64,000 nt of DNA, taken from Chitinophagales bacterium. Its GTDB lineage: Bacteria > Bacteroidota > Bacteroidia > Chitinophagales > Chitinophagaceae. Shown piece after piece: positions 17,844 through 29,300 of the stretch. A program made the translations under genes and the position numbers. The stretch spans positions 1,679,001 through 1,743,000 of the forward strand of contig JAFLBK010000001.1 of NCBI GenBank assembly GCA_017303335.1. Reading direction: 5' to 3'. The notes under the pieces are model-generated. The model was not told the DNA's origin, searched no databases, and was given only the letters and a program-made list of their open reading frames with translations. Numbering within the stretch: position 1 is the first letter of the stretch; every line of letters starts with the position of its first letter.

Positions 17844-17844
17844 G
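17837..17844 (+). promoter_or_regulatory. Putative -7 box of the rRNA methyltransferase gene
   Basis: TATTTTTG matches the Bacteroidota -7 consensus TAnnTTTG. It ends only 4 nt before the ATG, which would give a leaderless or nearly leaderless mRNA. No clear -33 TTTG lies at the right spacing. Confidence 0.4.
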
Positions 17845-17848
17845 CCGC

Positions 17849-19036
17849 ATGCGGCAGCAATCATACCTGAACTCGGCAAAGAAGATACTGGAATCCTATG
17901 CAGGCGATATTCCCTTTGCCGCGTTCCTGAAAAAACAGTTCGCTGCCAATAAAAAATTCGGATCAACCGATCGCAAGCAGATCGCGGCGCTTTGTTATCA
18001 TTATTTCCGTTTGGGCAATGCCGCTTACCAGATATCGATAGAAGAAAGATTGATCACCGCCACATTCCTCTGTGAGCAATCGCCCAATGAATTTCTTGCT
18101 TTTCATAAGCCGGAATGGAATGTACGCACGCACAAACCTGTTGAAGAAAAGATCGCGATCGCCCAAATCGATATCCGCAAGTTGTTTCCCTGGGCTGATG
18201 CGTTAAGCGATGAGGTTGATCCCGTCGCTTTTTGTTCTTCATTCTTTACCCAGCCTTTATTCTTTTTACGTATCCGGCCCGGTCAGAAAAAATCAGTGCT
18301 GCGGAAACTGGATGATGCAGGGCTGCCGTACAGCCTGGTTGGCGATGATTGCATCGCGTTGCCCATCAGTACAAAGATCGATTCGCTGCTCGTGCTGGAT
18401 AAGGAAGTGGTGGTACAGGATTATAATTCCCAGAAGGTATTGGATATACTGAAGCAACACTACCCGGTATCCGCCATACATCGCCCCGTATCTGTCTGGG
18501 ATTGCTGCGCCGCCAGTGGGGGCAAGTCGTTGCTGGCTTATGATATACTGGATGGGAAGATCGAATTAACTGTTTCCGACATCCGGGAAAGTATCCTCAT
18601 GAACCTTCGAAAACGATTTACTGCTGCCGGCATCAACAAATACCATTCGCTTATCGCCGACCTGCAAACCTCAAACCCGAAACCTCAAACCTCAAACTTT
18701 GATCTCATCATCTGCGACGCTCCCTGCACGGGCAGCGGAACCTGGGGCCGCACGCCGGAGCAGCTTTGTTTTTTTTCCGGAAACCGCATTGCGGAATACG
18801 CGGCGCGGCAACAACAGATCGTTTCGAATGTGATTCCGAAACTGAAAAAGGGCGGCATGTTCATCTACATCACCTGCTCGGTGTTTAAAGCCGAAAATGA
18901 GGCGATCGTGGACTTCATTAAAGAAAAATTCCACCTGCGTCTTCTGCAGATGGAATTACTGAAAGGGTATGATAAAAAGGCCGACTCCATGTTCACGGCG
19001 GCCTTTGTGCAATCGGGATCGCTTAGCGGTTCATGA
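17849..19036 (+). CDS. RsmB/NOP2-family rRNA m5C methyltransferase
   Basis: The enzyme is predicted to methylate cytosine C5 in ribosomal RNA using S-adenosylmethionine. The N-terminal 120 residues are helical. The Rossmann methyltransferase core has the SAM-binding DCCAASGGKSLLAYD and the two family cysteines, C293 in DAPCTGSGTWGR and C343 in ITCSVF. Between motifs is an in-frame low-complexity stretch QTSNPKPQTSN encoded by a short DNA repeat. The start codon sits inside the palindrome GCCGCATGCGGC. Its 3' end overlaps the convergent peptidase gene by 14 bp. Exact target base unknown. Confidence 0.9.
   Translation: MRQQSYLNSAKKILESYAGDIPFAAFLKKQFAANKKFGSTDRKQIAALCYHYFRLGNAAYQISIEERLITATFLCEQSPNEFLAFHKPEWNVRTHKPVEEKIAIAQIDIRKLFPWADALSDEVDPVAFCSSFFTQPLFFLRIRPGQKKSVLRKLDDAGLPYSLVGDDCIALPISTKIDSLLVLDKEVVVQDYNSQKVLDILKQHYPVSAIHRPVSVWDCCAASGGKSLLAYDILDGKIELTVSDIRESILMNLRKRFTAAGINKYHSLIADLQTSNPKPQTSNFDLIICDAPCTGSGTWGRTPEQLCFFSGNRIAEYAARQQQIVSNVIPKLKKGGMFIYITCSVFKAENEAIVDFIKEKFHLRLLQMELLKGYDKKADSMFTAAFVQSGSLSGS
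18666..18697 (+). repeat. In-frame AACCTCAAAC microrepeat
   Basis: Three copies of a roughly 10-bp AACCTCAAAC-type unit lie within the methyltransferase gene and encode QTSNPKPQTSN, a loop between the strand ending IADL and the catalytic FDLIICDAPC. Confidence 0.65.
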
Positions 19037-21434
19037 TCCGCTTCACCACTTCTTTTTTATCATTCACACGAACCGTAACGAAGTAAATACCTCCGGCCAT
19101 GGGTTTCATCGGGATGATGTAGGATTGAGAACCTGCCGGCTGCTGACTCGTGGCCGAGTACATCAACTGGCCCGCCGCGTTGTGCAGGATGATATCCACT
19201 TTCGCTGATGCCTTTCTTATCACCTGTACGGTAAGTTTATCGCTTACCGGGTTCGGACTGATCACGATCTTTTCTACCAGGGATACGATGCACAACTGGG
19301 GATCGTTTGTAATTACAACCAAAGCGGTATCGCCGCAGGAAGATGGATTGGTGGCGATCAACCTATACGTGCCTGCCGCGGTTACACTGGCCGGTGTGGT
19401 TACAGGAATGCCGCCAATGGTCCAGGCCGTCGTTAACCCGGTGGTATTGTAGAGTGTGGTAAGATTCACGATGCTGTCGGTGCACTTGCTGATGGCCAGG
19501 TCGGCGCCGATCGCTGGTTTGGGTAAGATGCTGAGATTTACCGTGGCGGTATCAGGGCAACCCGAATTGTTGGTGGCGATCAACTGGTAGATGCCTGCCA
19601 CTGTAACCGCTGTGGGCGTTGTAACCGGGTTTCCGCCCAGGGTCCAGGAAGCATTGAGCCCGGTTGTGCTGAATTGCGATGTGAGATCGAAATGGCTTCC
19701 GCTGCAGACACTTGCTGTTTTATCGGCTCCCAGGTTGGGCTTTGGGGTAAAATTCACCGTGATGGAATCGATGTAGAAACTGGTGTCGGCAGCGATGTTC
19801 ATTTTCAGGCGGTACTTGATGCCACTGGCGGTATAGCTGCGCAGGTCATCGGAGAATGTAAAGTTTCGCGATTGGAATGCGCCGGTGGAAGCCATCGTGC
19901 TTGCCGTAACATAGGCTGGATCAGATGGAAGTTTTCGTTCCACCACCAACCCGATCGCCGAATCGGTTTTCACCGTCCATTGCCAGCTTACACTGCAATT
20001 GCTTACCTGCGGCGCCTGTTGGGTGAACAGTTGTTTGATCAGCATCACAAATGCCTTCTTCATATCGGGTATGCCGTAGCCCACCCGGGTATCCGGGTTA
20101 TTGGCACGGGTTGCAGCCTGCTGCATCACGGTGATGATGCCCATGTTGTTGATCTCGGGGAAGGCTTGCCAGAGGCAGGTTGTGAGTCCAGCCATATTCG
20201 GACAGGCAAAGGAAGTTCCGCTGCCGAAAGTGGGTTGCCCGGTGGAAGGATTGGCGATCACAGCGCTTACACCCACGGCGGCAACGGAGGGTTTCACTTG
20301 CCCGTCGCTGCTGGGCCCGTAACTGCTGAAACCGCCTACGTTGCCCGCTACCGACACGGCGCCAACGGCCATCACGCTGTCGGCATCCGAAGGTGTAATG
20401 ATATAATGCCATGCACCATTGCCCTCATTGCCTGCAGCCAGCACCAGCAGCATACCTTTTTTGGCAGCGATGTCGGCGCCTTTTGCACTCAGGGTTGTAT
20501 TGCCATCCATGTTGGCATAGGTATAATTGAAAACGGGGTTGTCGAAGTTGAAATAGCCCAGCGAGGTAGAAGAAATGTCAACCCCCAGGCTATCGGCTCT
20601 TTCCATACCCGCAACCCAGTTTTGTTCTTCGATGGGGTATTCGGTGGCGGCGTCTTCGGTACGGTAAAGGTAGAACGATGCTTTGGGGGCGGTACCGACA
20701 AATACACCGGGCATATTGGCCGCAATGGTACTGAGGCAGTTCATGCCGTGGGTATGATCTTCATCGACGCTTGCGTTTCCGGCAACAAAATCCCAGGTAC
20801 CCAGGATTTGTCCATTGTTGCGTACGCTGTCGAATGTGGGCAGACTGAGGTAATGATAAAAGCCCGCATCCAGTACAGCCATGTGCATGCCCTGGCCACG
20901 GAAGCCCCGGTTGTGCAGGAACTCGCCGTTGTGGATGTGTACCTGGCCATAACTCTGGCCATAATTATAAAAATCCCCGGTTACGATCGAAGAAGGATCT
21001 CCCGGCGGGATCGGTGTGAGCGGTTCGTTGAGTTTGTTGTTGGCGAAACCGCCGCCGGGCGCCTGCCGGCTGGCAATGGGGCTGGCGGCGATCACAAAGG
21101 GGAAACTGTTGATCTTGGCCAATGCGGCCGCGTCGTTGGTTTGAATGGCTACCTGGTTCAGCCATTTGGATGTATTGAGGATGGTAACAGCACCGGCAAG
21201 CCGGATGCTGTCGATATACCGGGGTGTGATCGGCAGGTCTGTTGAGTCGATGGCGATGCCATACCTTGTTCTGCGTTGAATAGACCGGGCCGTAAGGTAT
21301 TGGGATGGATTGGTAAGCGAATAGGGGTTGGTTCCCTTGTCACGCAGTTTTACAATGTAGCGGGAGAACTGGGCACGGCCTTCCGGTATCCCGGCGATCA
21401 GTGCGATAAAAAGAACGAGTACAAGTTTTTTCAT
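19023..21434 (-). CDS. S8 subtilisin-like peptidase, T9SS type A cargo
   Basis: This 803-residue protein is a secreted serine protease. A signal peptide ends near RAQ (about residue 21). The catalytic triad is Asp189 (AVLDAGF), His229 (HTHGMN) and Ser408 (GTSFACP). A beta-rich region follows with two similar Ig-like repeats of about 80 residues, each ending around a Cys (SGCPDTATV and SSCGDTALV). The last 75 or so residues, ISPNPVSDKLTVQV to GIYFVTVRVNDKKEVVKRIMNR, are a type A T9SS sorting domain, so export through SprA is expected. The palindromic repeat at 21529-21571 lies upstream, between it and fabH. Confidence 0.94.
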   Translation of the reverse strand: MKKLVLVLFIALIAGIPEGRAQFSRYIVKLRDKGTNPYSLTNPSQYLTARSIQRRTRYGIAIDSTDLPITPRYIDSIRLAGAVTILNTSKWLNQVAIQTNDAAALAKINSFPFVIAASPIASRQAPGGGFANNKLNEPLTPIPPGDPSSIVTGDFYNYGQSYGQVHIHNGEFLHNRGFRGQGMHMAVLDAGFYHYLSLPTFDSVRNNGQILGTWDFVAGNASVDEDHTHGMNCLSTIAANMPGVFVGTAPKASFYLYRTEDAATEYPIEEQNWVAGMERADSLGVDISSTSLGYFNFDNPVFNYTYANMDGNTTLSAKGADIAAKKGMLLVLAAGNEGNGAWHYIITPSDADSVMAVGAVSVAGNVGGFSSYGPSSDGQVKPSVAAVGVSAVIANPSTGQPTFGSGTSFACPNMAGLTTCLWQAFPEINNMGIITVMQQAATRANNPDTRVGYGIPDMKKAFVMLIKQLFTQQAPQVSNCSVSWQWTVKTDSAIGLVVERKLPSDPAYVTASTMASTGAFQSRNFTFSDDLRSYTASGIKYRLKMNIAADTSFYIDSITVNFTPKPNLGADKTASVCSGSHFDLTSQFSTTGLNASWTLGGNPVTTPTAVTVAGIYQLIATNNSGCPDTATVNLSILPKPAIGADLAISKCTDSIVNLTTLYNTTGLTTAWTIGGIPVTTPASVTAAGTYRLIATNPSSCGDTALVVITNDPQLCIVSLVEKIVISPNPVSDKLTVQVIRKASAKVDIILHNAAGQLMYSATSQQPAGSQSYIIPMKPMAGGIYFVTVRVNDKKEVVKRIMNR

Positions 21435-21528
21435 ACACAGGATTTATTCACAAATAATATGATCCAGAGATGCTTTTTCCGGGTGTTGGGTTGCCTCAGC
21501 CGGGCGCCTGTATCAATCTTATGAGCCC

Positions 21529-21571
21529 TTGTTGGTCGCTCGTCGCCTTTGTTGGTCGCCTGACCAACAAA
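21529..21571 (-). repeat. REP-like palindrome, copy A (after fabH)
   Basis: The full palindrome is 21548-21571, with arms TTTGTTGGTC and GACCAACAAA and loop GCCT (AGGC on the minus strand). A half-site, GTTGGTC, precedes it at 21531-21537. Read on the minus strand, the order is palindrome, GGCG linker, then half-site, the same as copies C and D. It directly abuts the fabH stop codon. Confidence 0.85.
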
Positions 21572-22570
21572 CTACTGACTGTTATAGGCCCATTTCAGCC
21601 AGGTGGCGCCCCAGGTGAATCCGCCGCCAAAAGCGGCCAGGATCAGGTTATCGCCTTTCTTCAATTGATTTTCCCATTCCCACAGGCATAACGGTAATGT
21701 ACCAGCTGTGGTATTGCCGAATTTCTGAATATTGATCATTACTTTTTCTTTGGGAAGTCCCATACGGTTGGCCGTGGCGTCGATGATGCGCAGGTTGGCC
21801 TGGTGCGGCACCAGCCAGGCAATATCGTCGGCACTGAGGTTGTTCCGCTGCATCAGTTCATAACTCACGTCGGCCATGCCTTTTACAGCAAATTTGAAAA
21901 CAGCCTGTCCTTCCTGGTAAACATAGTGTTCCCGGGCCAGTACGCTTTCAACGGTGGACGGTTTTACCGAACCCCCGGCCTTCATATGCAGGTACTGCCT
22001 GCCGTTCCCATCGCTTTTTAGTATACTATCTTGAATACCATAGCCTTCGGTATTGGGTTCCAGCAAAACGGCCCCGGCTCCATCGCCAAAGATGATGCAG
22101 GTGGTGCGATCGCTGTAGTCGATGATACTGCTCATTTTATCGACCCCTACCACCACCACTTTCGAATACCGGCCGCTTTCAATAAAAGCGGAACCAACGG
22201 AAAGGGCGTAGAGAAAGCCGGAACAGGCCGCTCCCAGGTCGAAGCTGAAGGCGTTTTTGGCGCCGATCTTATCCGAGATCACATTGGCCGTGGCCGGGAA
22301 AACCATATCGGGCGTTACGGTTGCGCAAATAATGCATTCTATTTCTTCGGGGCTGATGCCGCGTTTGCGGCAGATCTCGAGCACGGCCGGAGCGCCGAGG
22401 TCGCTGCTGCCTTTTCCTTCTTCTTTGAGTATTCTGCGCTCCTCAATGCCGGTACGGGTGCGTATCCATTCGTCGTTTGTATCCACCATTTTCTCCAGTT
22501 CGAAATTAGTAAGCCGGAATTCAGGAACATAGCCACCTACGGCGGTGACAGCAGCATGTAATTTTTGCAT
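21572..22570 (-). CDS. fabH: 3-oxoacyl-ACP synthase III
   Basis: FabH condenses acetyl-CoA (or a branched acyl-CoA) with malonyl-ACP to begin fatty-acid synthesis. The 332-residue thiolase-fold protein shows the catalytic triad Cys116 (DLGAACSGF), His256 (VPHQANLR) and Asn286 (FGNTTAGT), and the usual N-terminus with GGYVPE and [11 protein letters not shown]. It starts at ATG 22570, divergent from ruvA. A REP-like palindrome begins immediately after its stop. No other fatty-acid gene is adjacent. Confidence 0.96.
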   Translation of the reverse strand: MQKLHAAVTAVGGYVPEFRLTNFELEKMVDTNDEWIRTRTGIEERRILKEEGKGSSDLGAPAVLEICRKRGISPEEIECIICATVTPDMVFPATANVISDKIGAKNAFSFDLGAACSGFLYALSVGSAFIESGRYSKVVVVGVDKMSSIIDYSDRTTCIIFGDGAGAVLLEPNTEGYGIQDSILKSDGNGRQYLHMKAGGSVKPSTVESVLAREHYVYQEGQAVFKFAVKGMADVSYELMQRNNLSADDIAWLVPHQANLRIIDATANRMGLPKEKVMINIQKFGNTTAGTLPLCLWEWENQLKKGDNLILAAFGGGFTWGATWLKWAYNSQ

Positions 22571-22700
22571 GAACCAGTGTTTAACTAAGTATGTGCTAAG
22601 GTTTTAAAGATCAGTAAAAATACAGGAAAAAAGCATACTCTCATTTTAGGGCTGTGGCTGGTAAAATATCCGTATTTTCGCTATTGACTGTATATTAATT

Positions 22701-23285
22701 ATGTACGCATACCTCCAAGGAAAGTTTACATACAAAAGCCCCGCCCTTGTTTACGTAGATGTGAATGGACTGGCTTTCGAGGTTAATATCAGCCTGAACA
22801 CATATTCTCAGATCCAGCACCTGGAGGAAGGGAGGTTATACACCCACCTGCAGGTACGGGAGGATGGACACTTTCTCTACGGTTTTTCCGATAAGAGGGA
22901 GAAGGACATGTTCCTGCTGCTGATCGGTATCTCCGGGGTGGGTGCAGCCACCGCCCGTATGATGCTTTCTTCCCTGAAACCGGAAGAGATCAGCAAAGCC
23001 ATCCTGCAAGGCAACGCAAAATTGCTCGAGAGTGTCAAAGGAATCGGAAAAAAGACAGCCGAACGGTTGGTCCTGGAACTCAGGGACAAACTGGGAAAAC
23101 AATCCCCGGATGCCGGCCTTTCCGTACATGTGGACAATAGTTTGGAGCAGGATGCGTTAAATGCTCTGATTGCCCTCGGTATACCGAGATCCCAGGCAGA
23201 GCAATCCATCCAAAAAATCATCCTAGTCGAACCATCTGTACCGAAACTCGAAGACCTAATTAAAAAAGCCTTAAAAGCTATTTGA
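22701..23285 (+). CDS. ruvA: Holliday junction branch-migration protein RuvA
   Basis: RuvA binds four-way DNA junctions and loads the RuvB motor. The 194-residue protein has the N-terminal OB domain (1-65, MYAYLQGKFTYKSPALVYVDVNG), two helix-hairpin-helix motifs (LLIGISGVGAATA, and LLESVKGIGKKTAERLVLEL) and a C-terminal RuvB-interacting helical domain (about 145-194). Length and order are typical. It lies 28 bp upstream of sprA on the same strand and is probably co-transcribed with it. Confidence 0.97.
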   Translation: MYAYLQGKFTYKSPALVYVDVNGLAFEVNISLNTYSQIQHLEEGRLYTHLQVREDGHFLYGFSDKREKDMFLLLIGISGVGAATARMMLSSLKPEEISKAILQGNAKLLESVKGIGKKTAERLVLELRDKLGKQSPDAGLSVHVDNSLEQDALNALIALGIPRSQAEQSIQKIILVEPSVPKLEDLIKKALKAI

Positions 23286-23313
23286 TCGAACTCGACGTTA
23301 ACTGATTTACCGG

Positions 23314-26300
23314 ATGTTGCTTATTAGAAAAGACAACCTAAAACTAATTGGCTGTGTGTTGTTGGCGGGATCGCTATTCCTGCTGCAACCGGTATCTGCG
23401 TCGGCAGGATCCCGCACCCCCAACCTCTTTCAAACCAAAACCGATACGCTTCCCACCAATCTTCCGTATCCCATCCGCGACCGGCGGGGCGATTTCCTGA
23501 ATGGCGGCGAACGAAGCACCTTCGACCTCAAACCACCTTCCAACGTACGCGACTCGGTGGTATATGATCCCAAGACCCGGCGATACATTGTTTACGAAAA
23601 GATCGGCAACAAGTATTACCGCACCACCACCAGTTACAGTTTCGACGAATACTGGAAGATCAAAGGGCGTCAATCCGAGAATGAATATTTTCAGAAAAGG
23701 GCCAACCTGACCAGCATCCTCAACCGCGGCAGGGTAAAACCCAAACTCACCTTATACGATAATCTCTTCAACCGCCTCTTTGGTAACGGAAAGATCAGCA
23801 TTACCCCGCAGGGTAACGTAGACCTTACCGCCGGTTACCAGGGGCAGAATATCAAAAACCCGACACTGCCCGAACGGGCCCGTAAGAACGGCAACTTCGA
23901 TTTTGATATGAATGCCCAGGTGAACGTGAACGCGGATATCGGCGGCAAACTCAAATTCCCGATCAACTACAATACGCTAGCGAATTTCGGACAGGATAAC
24001 CAGTTGAAACTCGATTACACCGGCCTGGATGACGAAATCATCAAGCGTCTCGAGCTGGGTAATATTTCGTTTCCTTCCCGCAGTACCCTGATACCCGGCG
24101 CCCAACAGCTCTTTGGTATCAAAACCACCGCACAGTTCGGGAAATTGTTTGTTACAGGCGTGGTGGCCAACCAGAAATCGCAGCGCCAATCGGCCAATAT
24201 CTCCGGCGGAACCGCTTCGCAGGTATTTGAGCTGAAAGCGGATGAGTACGAAGAAAACAGGCACTTCCTCCTGGCCCAGTACTTTAAAGAGAACTACAAC
24301 ACCGTGATGGGCAAACTGCCGGCGCTTACGGCGCCTGTGCAGATCCTGCGCATGGAAGTATGGGTTACCAACCGCAACGGATCCACCACCGAAACAAGGG
24401 ATGTGGTGGGCCTGGCGGCATTGGGCGAAAGCGGCGGCCCCGTATCTACCGTGCCTTCCAACGGAACCAACACGCTGTACGCAAACATTATCTCCAATCC
24501 ATCGAACCGGAACTCATCGCTGGTGTTCAACAATCTTGTGGGTTTGGGGCTGCAGCCGATACAGGATTTTGAAAAAACATTCGCCCGCAAACTCGATTCC
24601 ACCCAATACGTATACAACAGGCAGGCAGGATTCATTTCGTTAAGTCAGCCCCTGCAAACGGATGAAGTACTGGCGGTGGCCTACCAGTATTCCTACAATG
24701 GAAAGATCTTCCAGGTAGGTGAATTTTCGCAGGACCTTCCGCCGGACAGCGCCGTGGCCACCCAGAAAGTATTGTTCCTGAAACTACTGAAAGCTACATC
24801 GCAACGCCCCACCTTACCCATCTGGGGCCTGATGATGAAAAACGTGTATGCGGTTGGTTACGGAACATTGACACCCACCGATTTCAAACTCGATGTATTA
24901 TACCAGGAACCCGGTTTGGGCTGGAAACGCTACGTGCCTTTCGGCGATAAGAACCAGGGTTTCCCCATCATATCCCTGGTGAACCTCGACCGGTTGAACA
25001 ACCAGCTCGATCCGCAACCCGACGGCGTTTTCGATTACGTGGAAGGATTCACCGTTTACTCGCAATACAGCCGGGTGATGTTCCCCGTGCTGGAACCCTT
25101 CGGCCGCGACCTCGCCAAGGCGATCTATACCAACCCCAACCAGCCGTTTATCAAAGACAGCCTGTACTATGCGCTCTACGATTCGATCAAAGCCGTGGCA
25201 CAGCAATATCCCAACCTGAACCGCTTTGTACTGAAAGGATCAGCCAAAATATCCGGTTCATCGGATATCAGCATCGGCTATAATATTCCCCGTGGTTCGG
25301 TAACGGTAACAGCGGGTGGGCGTCAACTCATCGAAGGGATCGATTACGATATCAACTACGACCTGGGTACCATCAAGATCACCAACTCAGCGATCATCAA
25401 TTCAGGCATACCCGTACAGGTGAATTACGAAAACAACGCAACCTTTGGTTTACAGCAACGCAGTTATATGGCGCTGCGCTGGGATTATATGGCCAAGAAC
25501 ACGGCAAAGAAACAATTGTCGTTCGGTGGTACGGTGGTGCGGTTGAGCGAACGGCCCTTCTTCAGCAAGGTAAGTTATGATAACAGCGGTACGGGCGGAA
25601 CCAATGAGCCGATCCGCAATACCATGTACGGACTGGATGTGAACTATAAGACCGATGCCCCGCGACTGACCAAGTTGCTGGATAAACTTCCTTTCTATTC
25701 CACCACGGCTCCTTCTTCGGTGAACTTCTTCGCCGAGGGAGCTTACCTGAAACCCGGCCATGCGCCGCAGATCGGAAGAGGATCGAAAGGGATCATCAAC
25801 ATCGACGATTTCGACGGTACCCAATCCGGTCTCGATCTTCGTTTCCCCGCCGTCAGCTGGGCGCATGCATCGGTACCTGTTGGTGCTACCGCTTTCGGCA
25901 GTAACACATTGCTCTTCCCCGAAGCAACACTGAACGACGATATCAACGCGGGCCGTAACCGGGCCAAGATTGCCTGGTACCAAATCGAGTCCATCCTCCA
26001 GCAATACCGTGCGTCCAACAATCCCATCAACGACCGGGTGGAACTGAGCGATCCCCGTGTACGGCAGGTGTACCAGCGTGAGATATTCCCGCAGCGTACC
26101 ACGGGCTTTGGCGAAAGCCAGCTGGTGACATTCGACCTGGCTTATTATCCCACCGATAAAGGACCTTATAATTACGACGCAACAGGAATTACGGCAAATG
26201 GCAAATTGCAGAACCCGGCACAACGCTGGGGTGGTTTGATGCGCAGCATCGATCAACCCGATTTTGAAACGGCCAATATCGAGTTCATCGAATTCTGGCT

Positions 26301-29300
26301 GCAGGATCCCTTCATCAATTCGCCCAGGAACCCGAATATCGCCAGCTCGAACGGCGGCTTCCTGTATTTTAACCTCGGCAATATTTCCGAAGATGTTTTA
26401 AAAGACGGCAAACGTTTTTATGAAAACGGGTTGCCCACTCCCAATGCGCCGGCGCCGATCGAAAATTCGAACTGGGGTCGTGTACCCCTGAACCCGATCC
26501 AGGTGACCAACGCGTTCAGCAATGATCCGAATGACCGTAAATACCAGGACCTCGGTTTCGATGGCCTGGATGATACTGCCGAAGCCAACAAACGCTCTGC
26601 GTATCTTGCACAGATACAGGCCAACTTCGGCACCGGCTCCAAAGCCTACCAGGACGCTTTGCTCGACGCTTCCAGTGATAATTACCACTATTACCGCGGC
26701 GATGATTTCGACCAGCAGAATACCGGTATCCTGGGCCGCTACAAACGATTCAACAACCCGGAAGGCAACTCGCCCGTTGCTTCCACCGGAACTTCGTATT
26801 CATCCGCGGCTACCTTATACCCGGATGTGGAAGATCTGAACCGCGACAACACCCTGAACCAGACAGAAGAGTATTTCCAGTACATCGTTCAGCTGAAGCC
26901 GCAGACCAACCCGATCATGTCGATCGGCAGCAATTACATCGTGGATAAGAAACCGGTAACCGTGAACCTGATCGACGGAACATCCCGTACCGAAACCTGG
27001 TACCAGTTCCGCATTCCCATCAGCCAGTTCGACCGGAAAATCGGTAACATACCCGACTTCAAATCGATCCGTTTCATGCGTATGTTCCTGACCGGTTTTC
27101 AAGACAGTGTGGTGCTTCGCTTTGGCGAATTGCAACTGACACGGAACGTGTGGCGGAAATTCCAATACAAGATCGATACAACCGGTGTATACAGTCAGCC
27201 AACACCCGGTATCACTTCGTTCAACCAGGGTGCGGTGAATATTGAAGAGAATGACAAGCGTACACCATTGCCCTATCGCACTCCCCGGGAGATACAGCGT
27301 GTGCAAACGCTCAGCAACAACGGTGTTAACCTGCTGCTGAATGAACAATCCATGACGCTGCAACTCTGCAACCTCGCTAAAGATGATTCAAGAGGCGTGC
27401 AGCAAACTTTTGCCAACCGCGACCTGCGCCAGTTCCGCAAACTGCAGATGTACATTCACGCGGAAGAATCGCAGAAGGTGAGTCCGAACCTCAAGGCCAA
27501 AGACCTCACCGCCGTGATCCGCATGGGTACCGATTTCGTCAACAACTATTACGAGATACGCATCCCGCTCTACCTCACTAAACTGGATGCGGCCACCACC
27601 ATGAGCCCGGATTCGGATGAATACAACGATTCGCTCTGGAACCCGGCCAACTCACTCGACGTGGATCTGCAAACCCTCGTTAAACTCAAGCAGGCCCGGA
27701 ACGCGGATGTTGCGGCATCGCCGACGGTCATCTACCGGCAATTGCAGGGAAGCGGTCATACCTATTCTGTAATGGGTAATCCCAACCTGGCGGAGATACG
27801 CGGTGTACTGATCGGCGTTGAGAATACCAATTCCGCGACGCCGGCATGCGCCGAGGTTTGGGTGAATGAACTGCGGCTTTCTTCGATCGATGAAGAAGGC
27901 GGATGGGCGGCCCTTGGACGATTGGATGTTAACCTGGCCGACCTGGGTACCCTGTCCATTTCGGGTAACATGCATACCCGTGGTTTTGGTACGCTTGAAC
28001 AACGGGCCAACGACCGCTACCGCGATAATTTCTATCAGTTCGATGTATCGGCCAACCTGGAATTGGGTAAACTGCTGCCGAAACGCGCCGCTCTTTCGAT
28101 CCCGGTATTCGCCAGCTATACACAGAACGTCAGTACGCCGGAATACGATCCCTATGATCTCGACGTAAAACTGAAAGACAAACTCAAAACCGTATCCGGT
28201 TCCGCGAAGGATTCCATCCGTAACAACGCGATCGAATTCAACTCCACCACTACGGTGAACTTCACCAACGTACGTAAGAACCGCACCAGCACCAAGGCTC
28301 CGAAGATCTACGACATCTCCAACTTTGATGTAAGCTACTCGTACCTGAAGATCAAGAGCCATACACCACTCATCGAAAGCAATGAAGTGGTAAAGCATCG
28401 CTACGGTTTGGGCTATAACTTCTCGCCGAAACCCCGTTACATCGAACCATTCAAGCGGTTGTTCCGCAAGACCAAAACGCACTGGTTCGACCTGGTGAAG
28501 GATTTCAACTTCAACCTCATTCCATCGCAGCTGACATTCCGGGCCGATGTGAACCGGCAGTTTGGCGCCATCCGCCCACGCAGCGTAGGGGCCAGCAAAT
28601 ATTCGATCCCGGAAACCTATGATAAGTATTACACCTTCCAGCGTGATTATATTCTTCGCTGGAACCTGACCCGTTCCATCAACTTCGACTTTACGGCCAC
28701 CAACAATTCACGGATCGACGAACCGGCCGGTCGTATCGATACGAAGGAAAAGAAAGATACCGTTTGGCGCAACCTCACCAAGGGTGGACGCAATACACTG
28801 TATAATCATACGGCTAACTTCACCTATACGGTTCCCACGAGCAAGCTGCCGCTGATCGACTGGACAACCCTGAGCCTTCGTTACCAGGCAACCTATACCT
28901 GGGTGGGCGCTTCCCGCCTGGCGGTTGAACTCGGTAATATCATCGAAAATGGCCAGCAGAAAGAAGGAACCCTGCAACTCGACTTCACCCGCCTGTACCA
29001 GAAATCGAAATGGATACGGCAGCTGGACCAGCCATCCAATATTGAAGACAGGGCCAAATGGCGCAACCGTATCACCAAGGTGAAGGACACCATCATCAAA
29101 AAGAACGGACAGAAAGTAGTTAAGACAAGAAGGATCGTAGATAAATCAGCCATGCCTTATGTAGGTGGTGCCGAAAAGGTATTCGGTAAACTGCTTACCA
29201 GCCTCAAGCAGGTGAATGTTTCCTTGTCGGAGAATGCACATACCCGTTTGCCCGGTTATATGGACAGCACCCGGTATTTTGGTCAGAACTGGAAGAGCAT

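Noticed and set aside
19674..21245. 523-codon open frame on the plus strand
   Set aside because: It is fully antisense to the subtilisin-like peptidase, has a low-complexity His/Gly-rich product, and no matching family; it is a shadow of the real gene.
25450..26256. 268-codon open frame on the minus strand
   Set aside because: It is antisense to sprA, with no domain pattern.
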